A program made the translations under genes and the position numbers. A DNA stretch of 64,000 nucleotides. It comes from Thioclava pacifica DSM 10166. GTDB lineage: Bacteria > Pseudomonadota > Alphaproteobacteria > Rhodobacterales > Rhodobacteraceae. The notes below the pieces were generated by a model. That model did no database searches and was not told where the DNA came from. It was given only the letters and a program-made list of their open reading frames with translations. The DNA lies in contig NZ_AUND01000001.1 in the NCBI RefSeq assembly GCF_000714535.1, forward strand, positions 496,001 to 560,000. The letters are read 5' to 3'. This document shows positions 1 through 8,505 of this stretch, piece by piece (positions within the stretch are counted from its first letter, which is position 1; the number at the start of each line of letters is the position of its first letter).

Positions 1-9
1 GATTGTTAT

Positions 10-40
10 CGCTAACGGCGGTCGGATTGTGATGTTAGCG
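10..40 (-). terminator. weak inverted repeat at the end of the DMT transporter gene
   Basis: CGCTAAC at 10-16 is repeated in inverted form (GTTAGCG) at 34-40 with a 17-nt gap, spanning the stop codon of the transporter gene. There is no T tract after it, so a terminator role is only a possibility. Confidence 0.2.
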
Positions 41-910
41 ACGCAACCTGGCCTGTCGCCATAGCGTGTAGAGCCCTGAAGCGACGATCACCGCCCCGCC
101 GATCAGCGTCCAGCGGTCCGGCGGTTCGGAAAACACCGCCCAGCTGATCACCATCGCGAAGATCAGGCGTGTGTAGCGAAACGGCGTGATCACCGAGACC
201 TCGCCGATCCGCATCGCGGCGATCAGCGCATAATAGCCCAGGGGACCCACGATCAGCGCACCTGCGATCATCCCCCATTCGGCGACGCTCGGCATCAGCA
301 CCGGTTCCGGCGTGAACAGTTCGATGACGATCCCGGCTGGGACCAGAACGCCAAAGCCATAGGTCGCAAGCTGCATCGAGGTGATCGCGCGTGGCACCCG
401 CCGGGTCGCCAGATCACGCACGGCTAGGCCCACGACAGCCACCACCGCGAGAAGCGACAGGATGGTGAACCCTTCCGTGCCGGGACGGATCACGATCAAC
501 ACGCCCGCAAAGCCGATCAGGATCGCCGACCAGCGCCGCCAGCCGACCTTCTCGTCCAGAAACAATGCCGCCCCCAGCGTCACGGCCAGCGGCGTGGCCT
601 GCAAGATGGCGGAGGCCTGTGCGAGCGGGGTGAAGATCACCGCCGAGACGAAGCAGATCGTGCCGAGGATCTCGCCCGCATTGCGCATGAGCACCGAGCC
701 CGCGAGCAGATCGCGCGAGATCAGGCGGTCGCCGCGCCAGAGCGCGATTGCCCCGAAGATCAGCGCGCCGCCCGCGCCCAGAAGCGCCAGAACCTCGCCC
801 ACCGGCAGCCGCGCGCCCATCGCCTTGATGAACATGTCCTCAAGCGCGAAGCCCGCCATGGCGGCGACCATCAGCAAGGAGCCGTGAAAGTTTTCGCGCA
901 GATTGTCCAT
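35..910 (-). CDS. DMT-superfamily (EamA) transporter
   Basis: This 291-residue inner-membrane protein has the layout of the drug/metabolite transporter superfamily: about ten hydrophobic helices arranged as two EamA repeats, each near 140 residues, with the typical second-helix context 'SAVIFTPLAQASAILQATPL' in the first half and 'PFRYTRLIFAMVISW' in the second. Family members export amino acids, nucleosides or other small metabolites, and the substrate cannot be read from the sequence. The start ATG at 910 opens directly into the first helix. It is the last gene of a possible selO-nuclease-transporter run on the minus strand, 63 bp after the nuclease gene. Confidence 0.85.
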   Translation of the reverse strand: MDNLRENFHGSLLMVAAMAGFALEDMFIKAMGARLPVGEVLALLGAGGALIFGAIALWRGDRLISRDLLAGSVLMRNAGEILGTICFVSAVIFTPLAQASAILQATPLAVTLGAALFLDEKVGWRRWSAILIGFAGVLIVIRPGTEGFTILSLLAVVAVVGLAVRDLATRRVPRAITSMQLATYGFGVLVPAGIVIELFTPEPVLMPSVAEWGMIAGALIVGPLGYYALIAAMRIGEVSVITPFRYTRLIFAMVISWAVFSEPPDRWTLIGGAVIVASGLYTLWRQARLRR

Positions 911-973
911 GATCGCCCTCTGACCGAATGGTCAAACCCCTCTAGCCGCGCCCGCGGAGCAGGGCAAGCACGC

Positions 974-1690
974 TCAGTCGAATTGCGGGCGATGCCGGAT
1001 CCCGCCGATATCGGCCCAGATCGGCAGGTGGTCTGATGCGATGCGCGTGACCGGCGTATCGAGCACGCCCTTGCGCACCACCCGCAGCCCGGGGCTCGTG
1101 ACGATCCGGTCGAGCTTGCCAAGCGGCGCGCGCGAGGGGTAGGTCGCGCCGGGCTCATGGATATGAAACCCGGTCAGCGCTTCGAAGCCATGCTTGGCGC
1201 GCCACTCGTTGAAATCGCCGATCGCGAGGGCGGGATCGGGGCGTGCCTCCTGCATCGCGCGGGCGATGCGCGACCACTGCGCGCGCCGGTCCATCCGACG
1301 TAACCCCAGATGGGCCGCGACCAGCAGGAAACGCGCGCCGCTATCGGGCACGATATTGACCGCCAACGCCCCGCGCGGCTCAAGGCCGGGCAGGGTGATC
1401 GGCTCCACATCGAGCACTTTCGAGCCCCGCCGCACCAGCACGACCTGCCCGTGCCACCCGAGGCTGTCCGGCCCGGTGCGCGGCATCTCATGGCGAATGA
1501 AATCGGTCTCCGCTTCGATCAGCTTCTGCGGCAGGGCAGCTGGCCGCGCCCCCATCCGCTTGTCGACCTCCTGCAAGGCAATCACATCGGCCTGCAGCGC
1601 GTTGATCACGGCAATGATGCGCTCGGGGTCATGGCGCCGGTCGGTGCCAACGCATTTGTGCAGATTGTAGGAAGCGACCCGGACCGTCAT
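974..1690 (-). CDS. endonuclease/exonuclease/phosphatase (EEP) family protein
   Basis: The 238-residue product carries the EEP fold signature motifs in order: 'ASYNLHKC' (Asn near residue 9), 'DVIALQEVD' with the metal-binding Glu near residue 40, 'AIGDFNEW' with the Asp/Asn pair, and the C-terminal 'ASDHLPIWADI' catalytic Asp-His. Family members cleave phosphodiester bonds in nucleic acids, inositol phosphates or lipids using Mg2+. There is no signal peptide, so it should act in the cytoplasm. The gene begins 26 bp after the stop of selO on the same strand, so the two are probably co-transcribed. Substrate is unknown. Confidence 0.85.
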   Translation of the reverse strand: MTVRVASYNLHKCVGTDRRHDPERIIAVINALQADVIALQEVDKRMGARPAALPQKLIEAETDFIRHEMPRTGPDSLGWHGQVVLVRRGSKVLDVEPITLPGLEPRGALAVNIVPDSGARFLLVAAHLGLRRMDRRAQWSRIARAMQEARPDPALAIGDFNEWRAKHGFEALTGFHIHEPGATYPSRAPLGKLDRIVTSPGLRVVRKGVLDTPVTRIASDHLPIWADIGGIRHRPQFD

Positions 1691-1716
1691 TCTTTCAATG
1701 CCTTATCTCGCGAGGT

Positions 1717-3147
1717 TCATGTGCCGCAGAAGGTGCGCTGGACCCGTTCCGCCGGGCTTGGCGCGGCCTCGTACTCGGCATAACGCGCATCCTCCGCGTA
1801 GGGTTCAGCCAAGGCCGCGAGAAGCCGATGCAAGGGCGCGTCGTCGCCCTCCATCGCCGCCGCGATCATCTCCTCGACCCGGTGATTGCGCGGAATGCGC
1901 AACGGGTTTTCGGTGGCCATCACGCCAGCCGGATCGGCCTCGCGCGCGATCCGCGCCTCCCAGCCTTCGCGCCACAGATCGAAGGCCATCGGTTCGGTGA
2001 ACTCTGTGCGGGCCGCTTTAGGGTCGCGGCGCAACGCACTGAAGACGCGTGTGAAATCGGCCTTCTCGGTCGCCATGCGGCCCAGTAAGTCCTCGATCAG
2101 CGACAGATCCTCTTCGCCGGCCTCAGTGATCCCGATCTTGCGCCCCATCCGGCGCAGCCATTCCCGCTGATAGACCCCGATGAAACTGTCGACCGCGGCA
2201 CTTGCCTCCTCGACGGCGGCCTCGCGTTCGCCCATCAGGGGCAACAGGCAGGTGGCGAATTGCGCAAGGTTCCAGACCGCGATCTGAGGTTGGCGCGCAT
2301 AGGCGTAGCGCCCGAACTGGTCGATCGAGGAGAAGACACGACCCGGATGATAATGATCCATGAAGGCGCAGGGGCCATAGTCGATCGTCTCGCCCGAGAG
2401 CGCCATATTGTCAGTATTCATCACCCCGTGGATGAAACCCAGGGCCATCCAATGCGCGACCAATTCGGCCTGCCGCGCCGCAACCGCCCGCAGCACCTCC
2501 AGCGGCGTTTCGCATTCCGGATAATGGCGCTCGATCAAGGTGTTGAGAAGTGTTCTTAAGCCTTCCAGATCATCGCGCGCGGCGAAATACTGAAACGTTC
2601 CGACGCGGATATGGCTTGCCGCCACCCGCACGAGGATCGCGCCGGGTCGCCCCATCGCGTCGCGCACCACCGTCTCACCGGTGCGCAAAGCGGCCAAAGC
2701 CCGCGTCGTGGGCACGCCAAGCGCCGCCATCGCCTCGCTGAGCACATATTCGCGCAAGACCGGCCCGATCCAGGCCCGCCCGTCCGAGCGTCCGCGCGAA
2801 AAAACCGTCCGCCCCGCGCCCTTCAATTGCAAGTCGAAGCGCGCGCCATCAGTCGCCACGACCTCGCCCAGCATCACCGCGCGCCCATCGCCCAGCCGAG
2901 GCACGAACCCGCCGAATTGATGACCCGCATAGGCCTGCGCGATCGGCTCGGCGCCCTCGGGCAGCGCATTGCCCGCCAGCATGGCGATGCCTTCAGGGCT
3001 CTCCAGCCAATCCGCATCGAGCCCCAGCCGCGCCGCCAGGTCGCGGTTCAGCACCACCAACTCCGGCGCCTTCACCGGCACCGGTTCCTGACGCTCGAAG
3101 AACCGCTCGGGCAGGCGGGCATAGCTGTTATCGAAGGAAATGGTCAT
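1717..3147 (-). CDS. selO: protein adenylyltransferase SelO
   Basis: This 476-residue pseudokinase-fold enzyme belongs to the SelO (YdiU/UPF0061) family, which transfers AMP from ATP to Ser/Thr/Tyr hydroxyls of target proteins and is linked to oxidative stress. Visible hallmarks are 'LQLKGAGRT' with the nucleotide-binding Lys109, the loop 'HGVMNTDNM' with Asp246 and Asn247, and 'DYGPC' with Asp256, nine residues after Asn247, as expected for the metal ligands. Cys474 is third from the C terminus, the place where animal SelO carries selenocysteine. The reading frame stays open 54 codons further upstream, but the start at 3147 has AAGGAG six bases before it and matches the usual family length of about 480. 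Confidence 0.95.
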   Translation of the reverse strand: MTISFDNSYARLPERFFERQEPVPVKAPELVVLNRDLAARLGLDADWLESPEGIAMLAGNALPEGAEPIAQAYAGHQFGGFVPRLGDGRAVMLGEVVATDGARFDLQLKGAGRTVFSRGRSDGRAWIGPVLREYVLSEAMAALGVPTTRALAALRTGETVVRDAMGRPGAILVRVAASHIRVGTFQYFAARDDLEGLRTLLNTLIERHYPECETPLEVLRAVAARQAELVAHWMALGFIHGVMNTDNMALSGETIDYGPCAFMDHYHPGRVFSSIDQFGRYAYARQPQIAVWNLAQFATCLLPLMGEREAAVEEASAAVDSFIGVYQREWLRRMGRKIGITEAGEEDLSLIEDLLGRMATEKADFTRVFSALRRDPKAARTEFTEPMAFDLWREGWEARIAREADPAGVMATENPLRIPRNHRVEEMIAAAMEGDDAPLHRLLAALAEPYAEDARYAEYEAAPSPAERVQRTFCGT

Positions 3148-3200
3148 TGGCGCTCCTTGGCTCATATCTAAGCCACCTTGCGCGCAATCCAATCCCCTTC

Positions 3201-3304
3201 TTCTTGATCCAAATATCTCGGGGGGCTGGCCGCAGGCCGGCGGGGGCGGCGCCCCCTCTTTCCCTGTTAAGTGTCGCCGTCCGGCGACGGGGGCAGCGCC
3301 CCCT
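3201..3304. repeat. GC-rich palindromic intergenic element of Rhodobacteraceae type
   Basis: A stretch containing 'GATCCAAATATCTCGGGGGG' (3206-3225) is followed by several palindromes: CGGGGGCGGCGCCCCC around 3241-3256, GTCGCCG-TC-CGGCGAC at 3273-3288, and GGGGGCAGCGCCCCC at 3290-3304. From memory, intergenic elements with a CCAAATATC core and GGGGG/CCCCC arms are frequent in Rhodobacteraceae genomes. It lies between the nucleoside hydrolase stop and selO, where it could also end transcription of the hydrolase gene. Confidence 0.55.
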
Positions 3305-3312
3305 CCCACGTC

Positions 3313-4248
3313 TCAAAGCCGTGCGAGCCGTTCGGTCAGAAGTGCATAGAACCCGGCCGCATCCACATCGCCCATGAACATCGCATTGGGCGCCCGGTCC
3401 GTCACGCGCCACCAATCGGCGACTGTCATCCCCATGGTCAGCTCGGAACTGGTTTCGATCTCGACATTGATATGGCGTCCCGAGAACAGGTCCGGTTTGA
3501 GCAGATATGCGATCACACAAGGGTCGTGCAGCGGGGCGCCCTCCGAGCCGTATTTCGCCATGTCGAAACGCTCGAAAAAGTCGGTCCAGCTCGCGACGGC
3601 ATGGCCGACCGGCGTGCCGAGATTGCGAAACGCTTCGACGCGGGCGCGGGTCGTCAGCGCCTTATGCGTCACATCAAGCGGCATCACCACCAACGGCACG
3701 CCGGATCCGAATACGATCTCGGCGGCTTGAGGGTCGACATGGATGTTGAATTCGGCGGCGGGCGTGGTGTTGCCGACCTCGAAATAAGCCCCGCCCATCA
3801 GCACGATCTCGGAAATGCGCGCCGCGATTTCGGGGGCGCGCTGCAAGGCGGTCGCGATATTGGTCAGCGGACCGAGCGGGCAGAGCGTGACCGTTCCCGC
3901 AGACTCCGAGCGCAGCGTCTCGATCAGGAAGTCGACCGCGTGGCGTTCTTGCAGCGCCATGCTCGGCTCGGGCAGGGCGATCCCGTCGAGCCCGGTCTTG
4001 CCATGCACATATTCCGCGGTGACCAGCTTGCGCGCGAGGGGGCGGTCGCAGCCCGCAAAGACCGGCACTTCGGTCCGGCCCGCCAGCTCGCAGACCACGC
4101 GCGCGTTCTTCGAGGTCAGCGCCAGCGGCACATTGCCTGCGACGCAGGTGATGCCGAGCACGTCGAGCTCGGGGCTCGCCAGCGCCAGCAGGATCGCCAC
4201 GGCGTCATCCTGACCGGGATCGGTGTCGATGATGATCTTGCGTGTCAT
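3313..4248 (-). CDS. nucleoside hydrolase (IunH family)
   Basis: The 311-residue protein opens with 'KIIIDTDPGQDDAVAILLAL', the Ca2+-binding Asp cluster that defines inosine-uridine preferring nucleoside hydrolases, and retains 'VLMGG' mid-sequence and 'PLHDPCVIAYLL' with the active-site His near the C terminus. The reaction splits the N-glycosidic bond of purine or pyrimidine nucleosides to ribose and free base for salvage. Length matches the family (about 310). The start at 4248 has AAGGAG nine bases upstream; an upstream open extension of 48 codons lacks such support. It is transcribed away from the hypothetical gene at 4407. Exact nucleoside preference is not readable. Confidence 0.93.
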   Translation of the reverse strand: MTRKIIIDTDPGQDDAVAILLALASPELDVLGITCVAGNVPLALTSKNARVVCELAGRTEVPVFAGCDRPLARKLVTAEYVHGKTGLDGIALPEPSMALQERHAVDFLIETLRSESAGTVTLCPLGPLTNIATALQRAPEIAARISEIVLMGGAYFEVGNTTPAAEFNIHVDPQAAEIVFGSGVPLVVMPLDVTHKALTTRARVEAFRNLGTPVGHAVASWTDFFERFDMAKYGSEGAPLHDPCVIAYLLKPDLFSGRHINVEIETSSELTMGMTVADWWRVTDRAPNAMFMGDVDAAGFYALLTERLARL

Positions 4249-4406
4249 GGCCGTCTCCTTGCTGCGGGCTCGCGCAGACTGGCGCGGGCAGCTGGCGAAG
4301 TCCAGCCGCCCCAGGACGCCGCGAAGCTTTCCCCAACCCGGCGCGATTTCGCCACAATCCGTGACTAACTCAAAGGTCAACGAGAGTAACAAGGGCGGAG
4401 TGTTTC

Positions 4407-5183
4407 ATGATCCGGCAGCACCATCTCTTCATCGCGGCCCCGGCATCGGGCGGGCTTGGCGCGCAAATGGCGCGCAGCCTCGCGCATGGCCAGAAGGCAC
4501 TTGCGGCGGCGGGCTATGGTGCGGCGGTGCTCGGGCCGCATCCGCGCGGCCAGATCCATCTTGATTCGCGCCTGATCGGCGACAGCGCCTCGGGGCTGTT
4601 CCATTTCTTCGCCCGCACCCGCGAGCGTGCGGCGCGGTTTGCCGAGCTGCTCGATGCACCGATCGGGCGGGTGGTCCTGCATCTGCCCTGCTATGACGCC
4701 TATTATCCGATGCTTTGGCGCGATCTGGCCGAAAAACGCGCGCTCAAACCCTTTGACGGGGCCGTGCCGCGTCTGATGGCGCGTGCGCGCGGCTGGGTTG
4801 ATGTGGTGAGCGATCTCAAGGCGGCGCTCAATCCGCGCGAGATCATCGTGCTGCCAGCGCCGGTACTGATCGAGGAAGCGCTGACCGCGCTGGTTCCGGG
4901 GGCAGACATTGCCTCCCAGCCGGTTCAGCCGGAGCGTCAGTCAGACAGTGTCATCGCGATGATGCAGCGCCTGCATCATTCGGGCATCCAGATCGGCCCC
5001 AAGCAGATGCAGCGGCTTGCGAAGTTCCACGACCGGCAGCCCCAAGGCGCGCCGATCGCGGAGTTCGATGCGCTGGCGGGGGCGCATCTGCGCCGCCGTT
5101 TCCAGCGTGATCTGGTGCAGCTCGCGGCGATCGAGGGTGTCCGTATCGGGGCCGAACCCGTTCTCGCCGTGGCGGCGCAGTAA
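4407..5183 (+). CDS. hypothetical protein, possible sulfotransferase-like fold
   Basis: I do not recognise this 258-residue protein with certainty. It starts 'MIRQHHLFIAAPASGG', a hydrophobic strand followed by a small-residue loop that recalls the start of sulfotransferase or glycosyltransferase-like P-loop folds without a proper Walker A motif, and continues with alternating strands and helices ('RVVLHLPCYDAYYPMLW', 'EIIVLPAPVLIEEAL'). No signal peptide or membrane helix is visible, so it is probably cytoplasmic. GGGCGGAG lies shortly before the ATG. It stands alone, divergent from the nucleoside hydrolase and ending 6 bp from the convergent binding-protein gene. Confidence 0.75.
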   Translation: MIRQHHLFIAAPASGGLGAQMARSLAHGQKALAAAGYGAAVLGPHPRGQIHLDSRLIGDSASGLFHFFARTRERAARFAELLDAPIGRVVLHLPCYDAYYPMLWRDLAEKRALKPFDGAVPRLMARARGWVDVVSDLKAALNPREIIVLPAPVLIEEALTALVPGADIASQPVQPERQSDSVIAMMQRLHHSGIQIGPKQMQRLAKFHDRQPQGAPIAEFDALAGAHLRRRFQRDLVQLAAIEGVRIGAEPVLAVAAQ

Positions 5184-5189
5184 GCCTGT

Positions 5190-6191
5190 TCAGCCGTCGA
5201 AATCGACCTCGTCGATCAGCTTGAGCGCCTCGGGGCGCAACTCGGCCAGCGTGTCGAGCGTGAGTGTGTCAGGCGTGAACTCGCCCCAGCTCTGCACCAG
5301 TTCGGACCGTGCCACGCCGGGCTTGATCGGAAATTCGTGGTTGGTCTGGGCGTAGATCTGCTGGGCCTCGTCCGAGACGAGAAATTCCATCAGCTTCAGC
5401 GCGTCTTCGCGGTTCGGCGCCGCCTTGGTCATCGCGACGCCCGAGACGTTCATATGCGTGCCGCCATCCTCGAAGACCGGGAAGATGATGCGGACCGAAT
5501 TGGCCCATTCGGTCTGCTCGGGATCGGCAAGCATCTGGCCCATGTAATAGGTGTTGCCCAGCGAGATATCGCATTCGCCCGCCCAGATGGATTTCACCTG
5601 AGAGCGGTCATTGCCCTCGGGTTTCTTGGCAAGGTTCGCCTTGAGACCTTCGAGCCAGGTCTTCGTGGCCTCCGCCCCGTGATGGGCGAGATGGGCCGAG
5701 GTCAGCGCGACGTTGTAATCCGAGGTAAAGGAGCGGGTGCAGATGCGGCCCTTCCATTTCTCGGTGGCGAGGTCTTCGTAGGTCGTCACTTCGCCATCGG
5801 CCACGCGATCTTTCGAGGCATAGACGATGCGCGCCCGCGAGGTCAGGCCGAACCAATGATTGTCGGCATCGCGAAACGGGGCAGGGATCGCTTCGGTCAG
5901 GGTCGGGTCATCCACGGCCTGCGTGACGCCGGCATTCACCACCTCTTCGAGCCGCGCGATATCGACGGTCATCACCAGGTCGGCGGGCGAGCGGTCGCCC
6001 TCGGCCTTGAGCCGTTCGACCATGCCTTTCTCGACATAGGCGGTATTGACGTTGATCCCGGTTTTCGCGGTGAAGGCGTCGAGCACCGGCTGGATCAGTT
6101 CGGGCTGTCGGTGGGAGTAGATATTCACGTCAGCCAGCGCGGGCGCTGCGATCGCGGTCGTGATGAGAGCGAGGGCAAGGGTCCGTTTCAT
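5190..6191 (-). CDS. Fe(3+)-type ABC transporter substrate-binding protein (FbpA/FutA family)
   Basis: The 333-residue product begins with a Sec signal peptide (KRTLALALITTAIAAPALA, cleavage before DVNIYSHRQ) and reads 'VNIYSHRQPELIQPVLDAF', the usual start of ferric-iron binding proteins. 'CDISLGNTYYMGQM' contains the paired tyrosines that coordinate iron in FbpA/FutA proteins. The periplasmic protein would deliver Fe3+ to a permease, but no fbpB/fbpC partners are next to it, so it is an orphan component here. I chose the ATG at 6191 because GGAG lies seven bases upstream; an ATG four codons earlier has no ribosome binding site. Confidence 0.88.
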   Translation of the reverse strand: MKRTLALALITTAIAAPALADVNIYSHRQPELIQPVLDAFTAKTGINVNTAYVEKGMVERLKAEGDRSPADLVMTVDIARLEEVVNAGVTQAVDDPTLTEAIPAPFRDADNHWFGLTSRARIVYASKDRVADGEVTTYEDLATEKWKGRICTRSFTSDYNVALTSAHLAHHGAEATKTWLEGLKANLAKKPEGNDRSQVKSIWAGECDISLGNTYYMGQMLADPEQTEWANSVRIIFPVFEDGGTHMNVSGVAMTKAAPNREDALKLMEFLVSDEAQQIYAQTNHEFPIKPGVARSELVQSWGEFTPDTLTLDTLAELRPEALKLIDEVDFDG

Positions 6192-6497
6192 TTGCGTCTC
6201 CATTCGCGTGTTTCCGAGGCGAGAGGTAGAGGCGGATCACGGAGGCGTCAATAGTTGAGTGAAGTTGTCGGAAATATTTTTGGGGAGGCGCGTAGGCAGT
6301 CTACGCTTTGTCCAAGGCCCGCCCGATGCGCGGCGAAGCCGCAGGGCGAGCGCCGGCCCGTTCCGGCGGGCTGGCGCTTTGGTCTCCGGCGCGCGACGGT
6401 CTGAACGAAGAGGGGTTTGGGCGGGATAAAGAGCACCCGTGCGCAGGTCAGACGCGCCATCCCACGGGCCAGCGCGCGCCCTGCTTGCCGTTTCGCG
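6192..6497. other. 306-bp gene-free stretch with promoter and hairpins
   Basis: No convincing gene lies here. On the minus strand, TTGACG followed by 17 bases and TACCTC (around 6226-6254) could be the promoter of the iron-binding protein gene. GCGTAG-GCAGT-CTACGC at 6290-6306 is a perfect 6-bp inverted repeat and may be an operator. A strong hairpin with 11-bp arms (one G.T pair) sits at 6351-6378 and could end the upstream ABC operon, though it has no T tract. Confidence 0.4.
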
Positions 6498-7196
6498 CTA
6501 CTTCCGGAATTGCTTGCGATAGACGCCCGGCTCGGATTGCAGCGCTTCCTGAATGGCGCGGCTTTCGGCAATTTCCGCCTCGGTCATCTCGGCGATTTTC
6601 AGTGCGGGCCGTTCGCGCGGCACCGGGATCACCTGCGCGACGGGCGTGCCCTTGGGCAGAACGCCCTCAAACCCCGGATCGGTCCAGAGCGCGGGGAAAT
6701 GCACATAGCCGAGCCCGAAATGATCCGCGCTCACCAGACCAGATAGGGTCAGGAAGGGCAGGTCGGCGCGGTTCATCGGATGGGTGATCAGAAGCTGCCA
6801 GCCCTCCGGGGCCTCCAGCGTCCAGTAATTGGTGAACTTGATCGCGAGCGTCCCGGGCGCCAGCGGCAGCGGCGTACCCGTGGCCTGTTCGGGCAGATGG
6901 GCCCCCAGCGGCGCGCGGGTCAGGGGTGCGTCGGTGATCGTGGGGAAGTCCCAGTCCCAGTGAAACGCGCCTTCTTTCACCTCGATATCGCAGGGCAGCG
7001 GGATCATCACCCCGAGCCCGAGCGCGTCGATCAGCGGCGGGCATTGCTTGAGCGTGCGCAGACGCTCGCCGCCGAGGCTCTCGGCCAGCACTTCGGTGGG
7101 CATCGCGCGCAACCAGTCGGGCAGGGCCTTCTCCGCGGGCACAGGCTCGGGGATCAGGCCTTTCAGGGCCGGGTGGCAGCGCGCGATCAGACTCAC
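6498..7196 (-). CDS. conserved hypothetical protein at the end of the polyamine-type ABC operon
   Basis: The 232-residue protein starts 'HPALKGLIPEPVPAEKALPDWLRAMP' and continues with 'LKQCPPLIDALGLGVMIPLPCDIEV', a pattern I associate with an uncharacterised family of short cytoplasmic proteins rather than with any enzyme. There are no signal peptide, membrane helices or known catalytic motifs. It begins with GTG overlapping the stop codon of the upstream permease gene (GTGA), so it is translationally coupled and probably expressed with the transporter. A role in metabolising or sensing the transported compound is an inference from position only. Confidence 0.75.
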   Translation of the reverse strand: MSLIARCHPALKGLIPEPVPAEKALPDWLRAMPTEVLAESLGGERLRTLKQCPPLIDALGLGVMIPLPCDIEVKEGAFHWDWDFPTITDAPLTRAPLGAHLPEQATGTPLPLAPGTLAIKFTNYWTLEAPEGWQLLITHPMNRADLPFLTLSGLVSADHFGLGYVHFPALWTDPGFEGVLPKGTPVAQVIPVPRERPALKIAEMTEAEIAESRAIQEALQSEPGVYRKQFRK

Positions 7197-8026
7197 TTGC
7201 GCTTCTCCTCGCGCCGTTTCATCAGCGCATGCGCCAGCGCGGCCGCGACGGTGATCAGGATGATCGCGGTGCCGACCGCGTTGATGACCGGCGGGTGGCC
7301 GTTGGGGTTACGCGCCATCGCACCGATCTCGGTGGCGAAGGTGCACGAGCCCCCCTTGGCGAACATCGTGGTGTTGTAGTTCTCCATCGAGGCGAGGAAG
7401 GCCACCACGGCGGCCGAGAACAGCGCAGGCGCAAGGAAGGGCAGGGTGATGCGCAGGAAGGAGCGCAGCGGCGAGGCGCCGAGGTCACGCGCGGCTTCCT
7501 CCAGCTCGATCGGCTGGCGTTGCAGCCGCGCCATCAGCACCAGCATCGGATAGCCCGCGATGAAGGTCACCTGCGCCATGACGATGGTGAAAAGACCCGC
7601 GCCGACGCCCAGCCGCGCCCAGAACACCAGCGCCGAGAGACCCAGCACCACGCCCGGCGCGAGGATCGGCGACAGAAGCACCCACCACAGGATGCCATTG
7701 GCCTTCGACGACCAGCGCGTGAGCATGATCGCCCCCGCAAGCCCCAGCAGCAGCGACAGCGGCACCACGGCGGCGGCCACCACCAGCGAATTGCCGAAAC
7801 AGCCGATGAAGCGGCCCCGGTCGAGCGTGCGCAGCACCGGGTCGGCGGCGATCTGGCTCTGGTCCATCCAGAAGAAACTATACCATTTCGTCGTGAACCC
7901 GTGCCAATCGGTGACCGAGGGCGGCGAGATGTTGTTGAAGCTCGCCACGATCATCAGCAGCAGCGGCGCGAACATGAAGGCGAGGAACGCCCAGGTATAG
8001 AGGCTGAGAATACGATCCGATTTCAT
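7193..8026 (-). CDS. ABC transporter permease, PotC type
   Basis: This 277-residue inner-membrane protein has six predicted helices and the cytoplasmic loop 'LEEAARDLGASPLRSFLRITLPFLAPAL' that docks to the ATPase in polyamine/iron-type importers. It begins 'MKSDRILSLYTWAFLAFMFAPLLLMIVASFN', the standard N terminus of PotC/YdcV proteins. The ATG at 8026 overlaps the stop codon of the upstream permease (ATGA), which fixes the start against a longer open frame. It is the second permease of the operon; with its partner gene frameshifted, the heterodimeric channel may not form. Confidence 0.9.
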   Translation of the reverse strand: MKSDRILSLYTWAFLAFMFAPLLLMIVASFNNISPPSVTDWHGFTTKWYSFFWMDQSQIAADPVLRTLDRGRFIGCFGNSLVVAAAVVPLSLLLGLAGAIMLTRWSSKANGILWWVLLSPILAPGVVLGLSALVFWARLGVGAGLFTIVMAQVTFIAGYPMLVLMARLQRQPIELEEAARDLGASPLRSFLRITLPFLAPALFSAAVVAFLASMENYNTTMFAKGGSCTFATEIGAMARNPNGHPPVINAVGTAIILITVAAALAHALMKRREEKRK

Positions 8027-8477
8027 TGCGCCCTCGCGAAATCCTTGAGCCGCGTGCGCATCGCCCACATGAAGAGCGCGACCAGCACGAAACAGACCAG
8101 CGTGTAGGTCAGCGAATAGGCGGCGCCGACATTCGAGGCCTGGCTCTCGAAGAACTTGTTGTAGATGGTCTGCGCGAACCACTCCGCCTGCAAGCCCCGC
8201 GAGATGATGCGCGGCACCGAGAAGGCGCCGGCCGCCAGCATGAAGGTCGAAATGCAGCCCACCGCGATACCCGGCTTGGCATGCGGGATCACCACCCGCC
8301 AGTGCAGCCTTGCGGTCGAGGCGCCAAGATCACGCGCCGCCTCGATCTGGTTGCGATCGAGCGTCGACATCACGTTGAGCATCGGGAAGACCATGAACAG
8401 GACGTAAGTATAGGCGATCACGACGAAAACCGTGCCCGGCATCCGGTTGAACGGGATCGGGCTGTCGGTGATCCCGA

Positions 8478-8505
8478 TGCCCATCAGCATCTGCCCATCA
8501 GCATC
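8478..8505. repeat. perfect 14-bp tandem duplication
   Basis: TGCCCATCAGCATC occurs twice back to back (8478-8491 and 8492-8505). The extra 14 bp shift the reading frame of the permease gene by two, and the frame on each side continues the same protein family. Confidence 0.95.

Noticed and set aside
12-278. 88-codon frame opposite the DMT transporter's end
   Set aside because: Shadow of the transporter gene with repeated ADRR-type composition.
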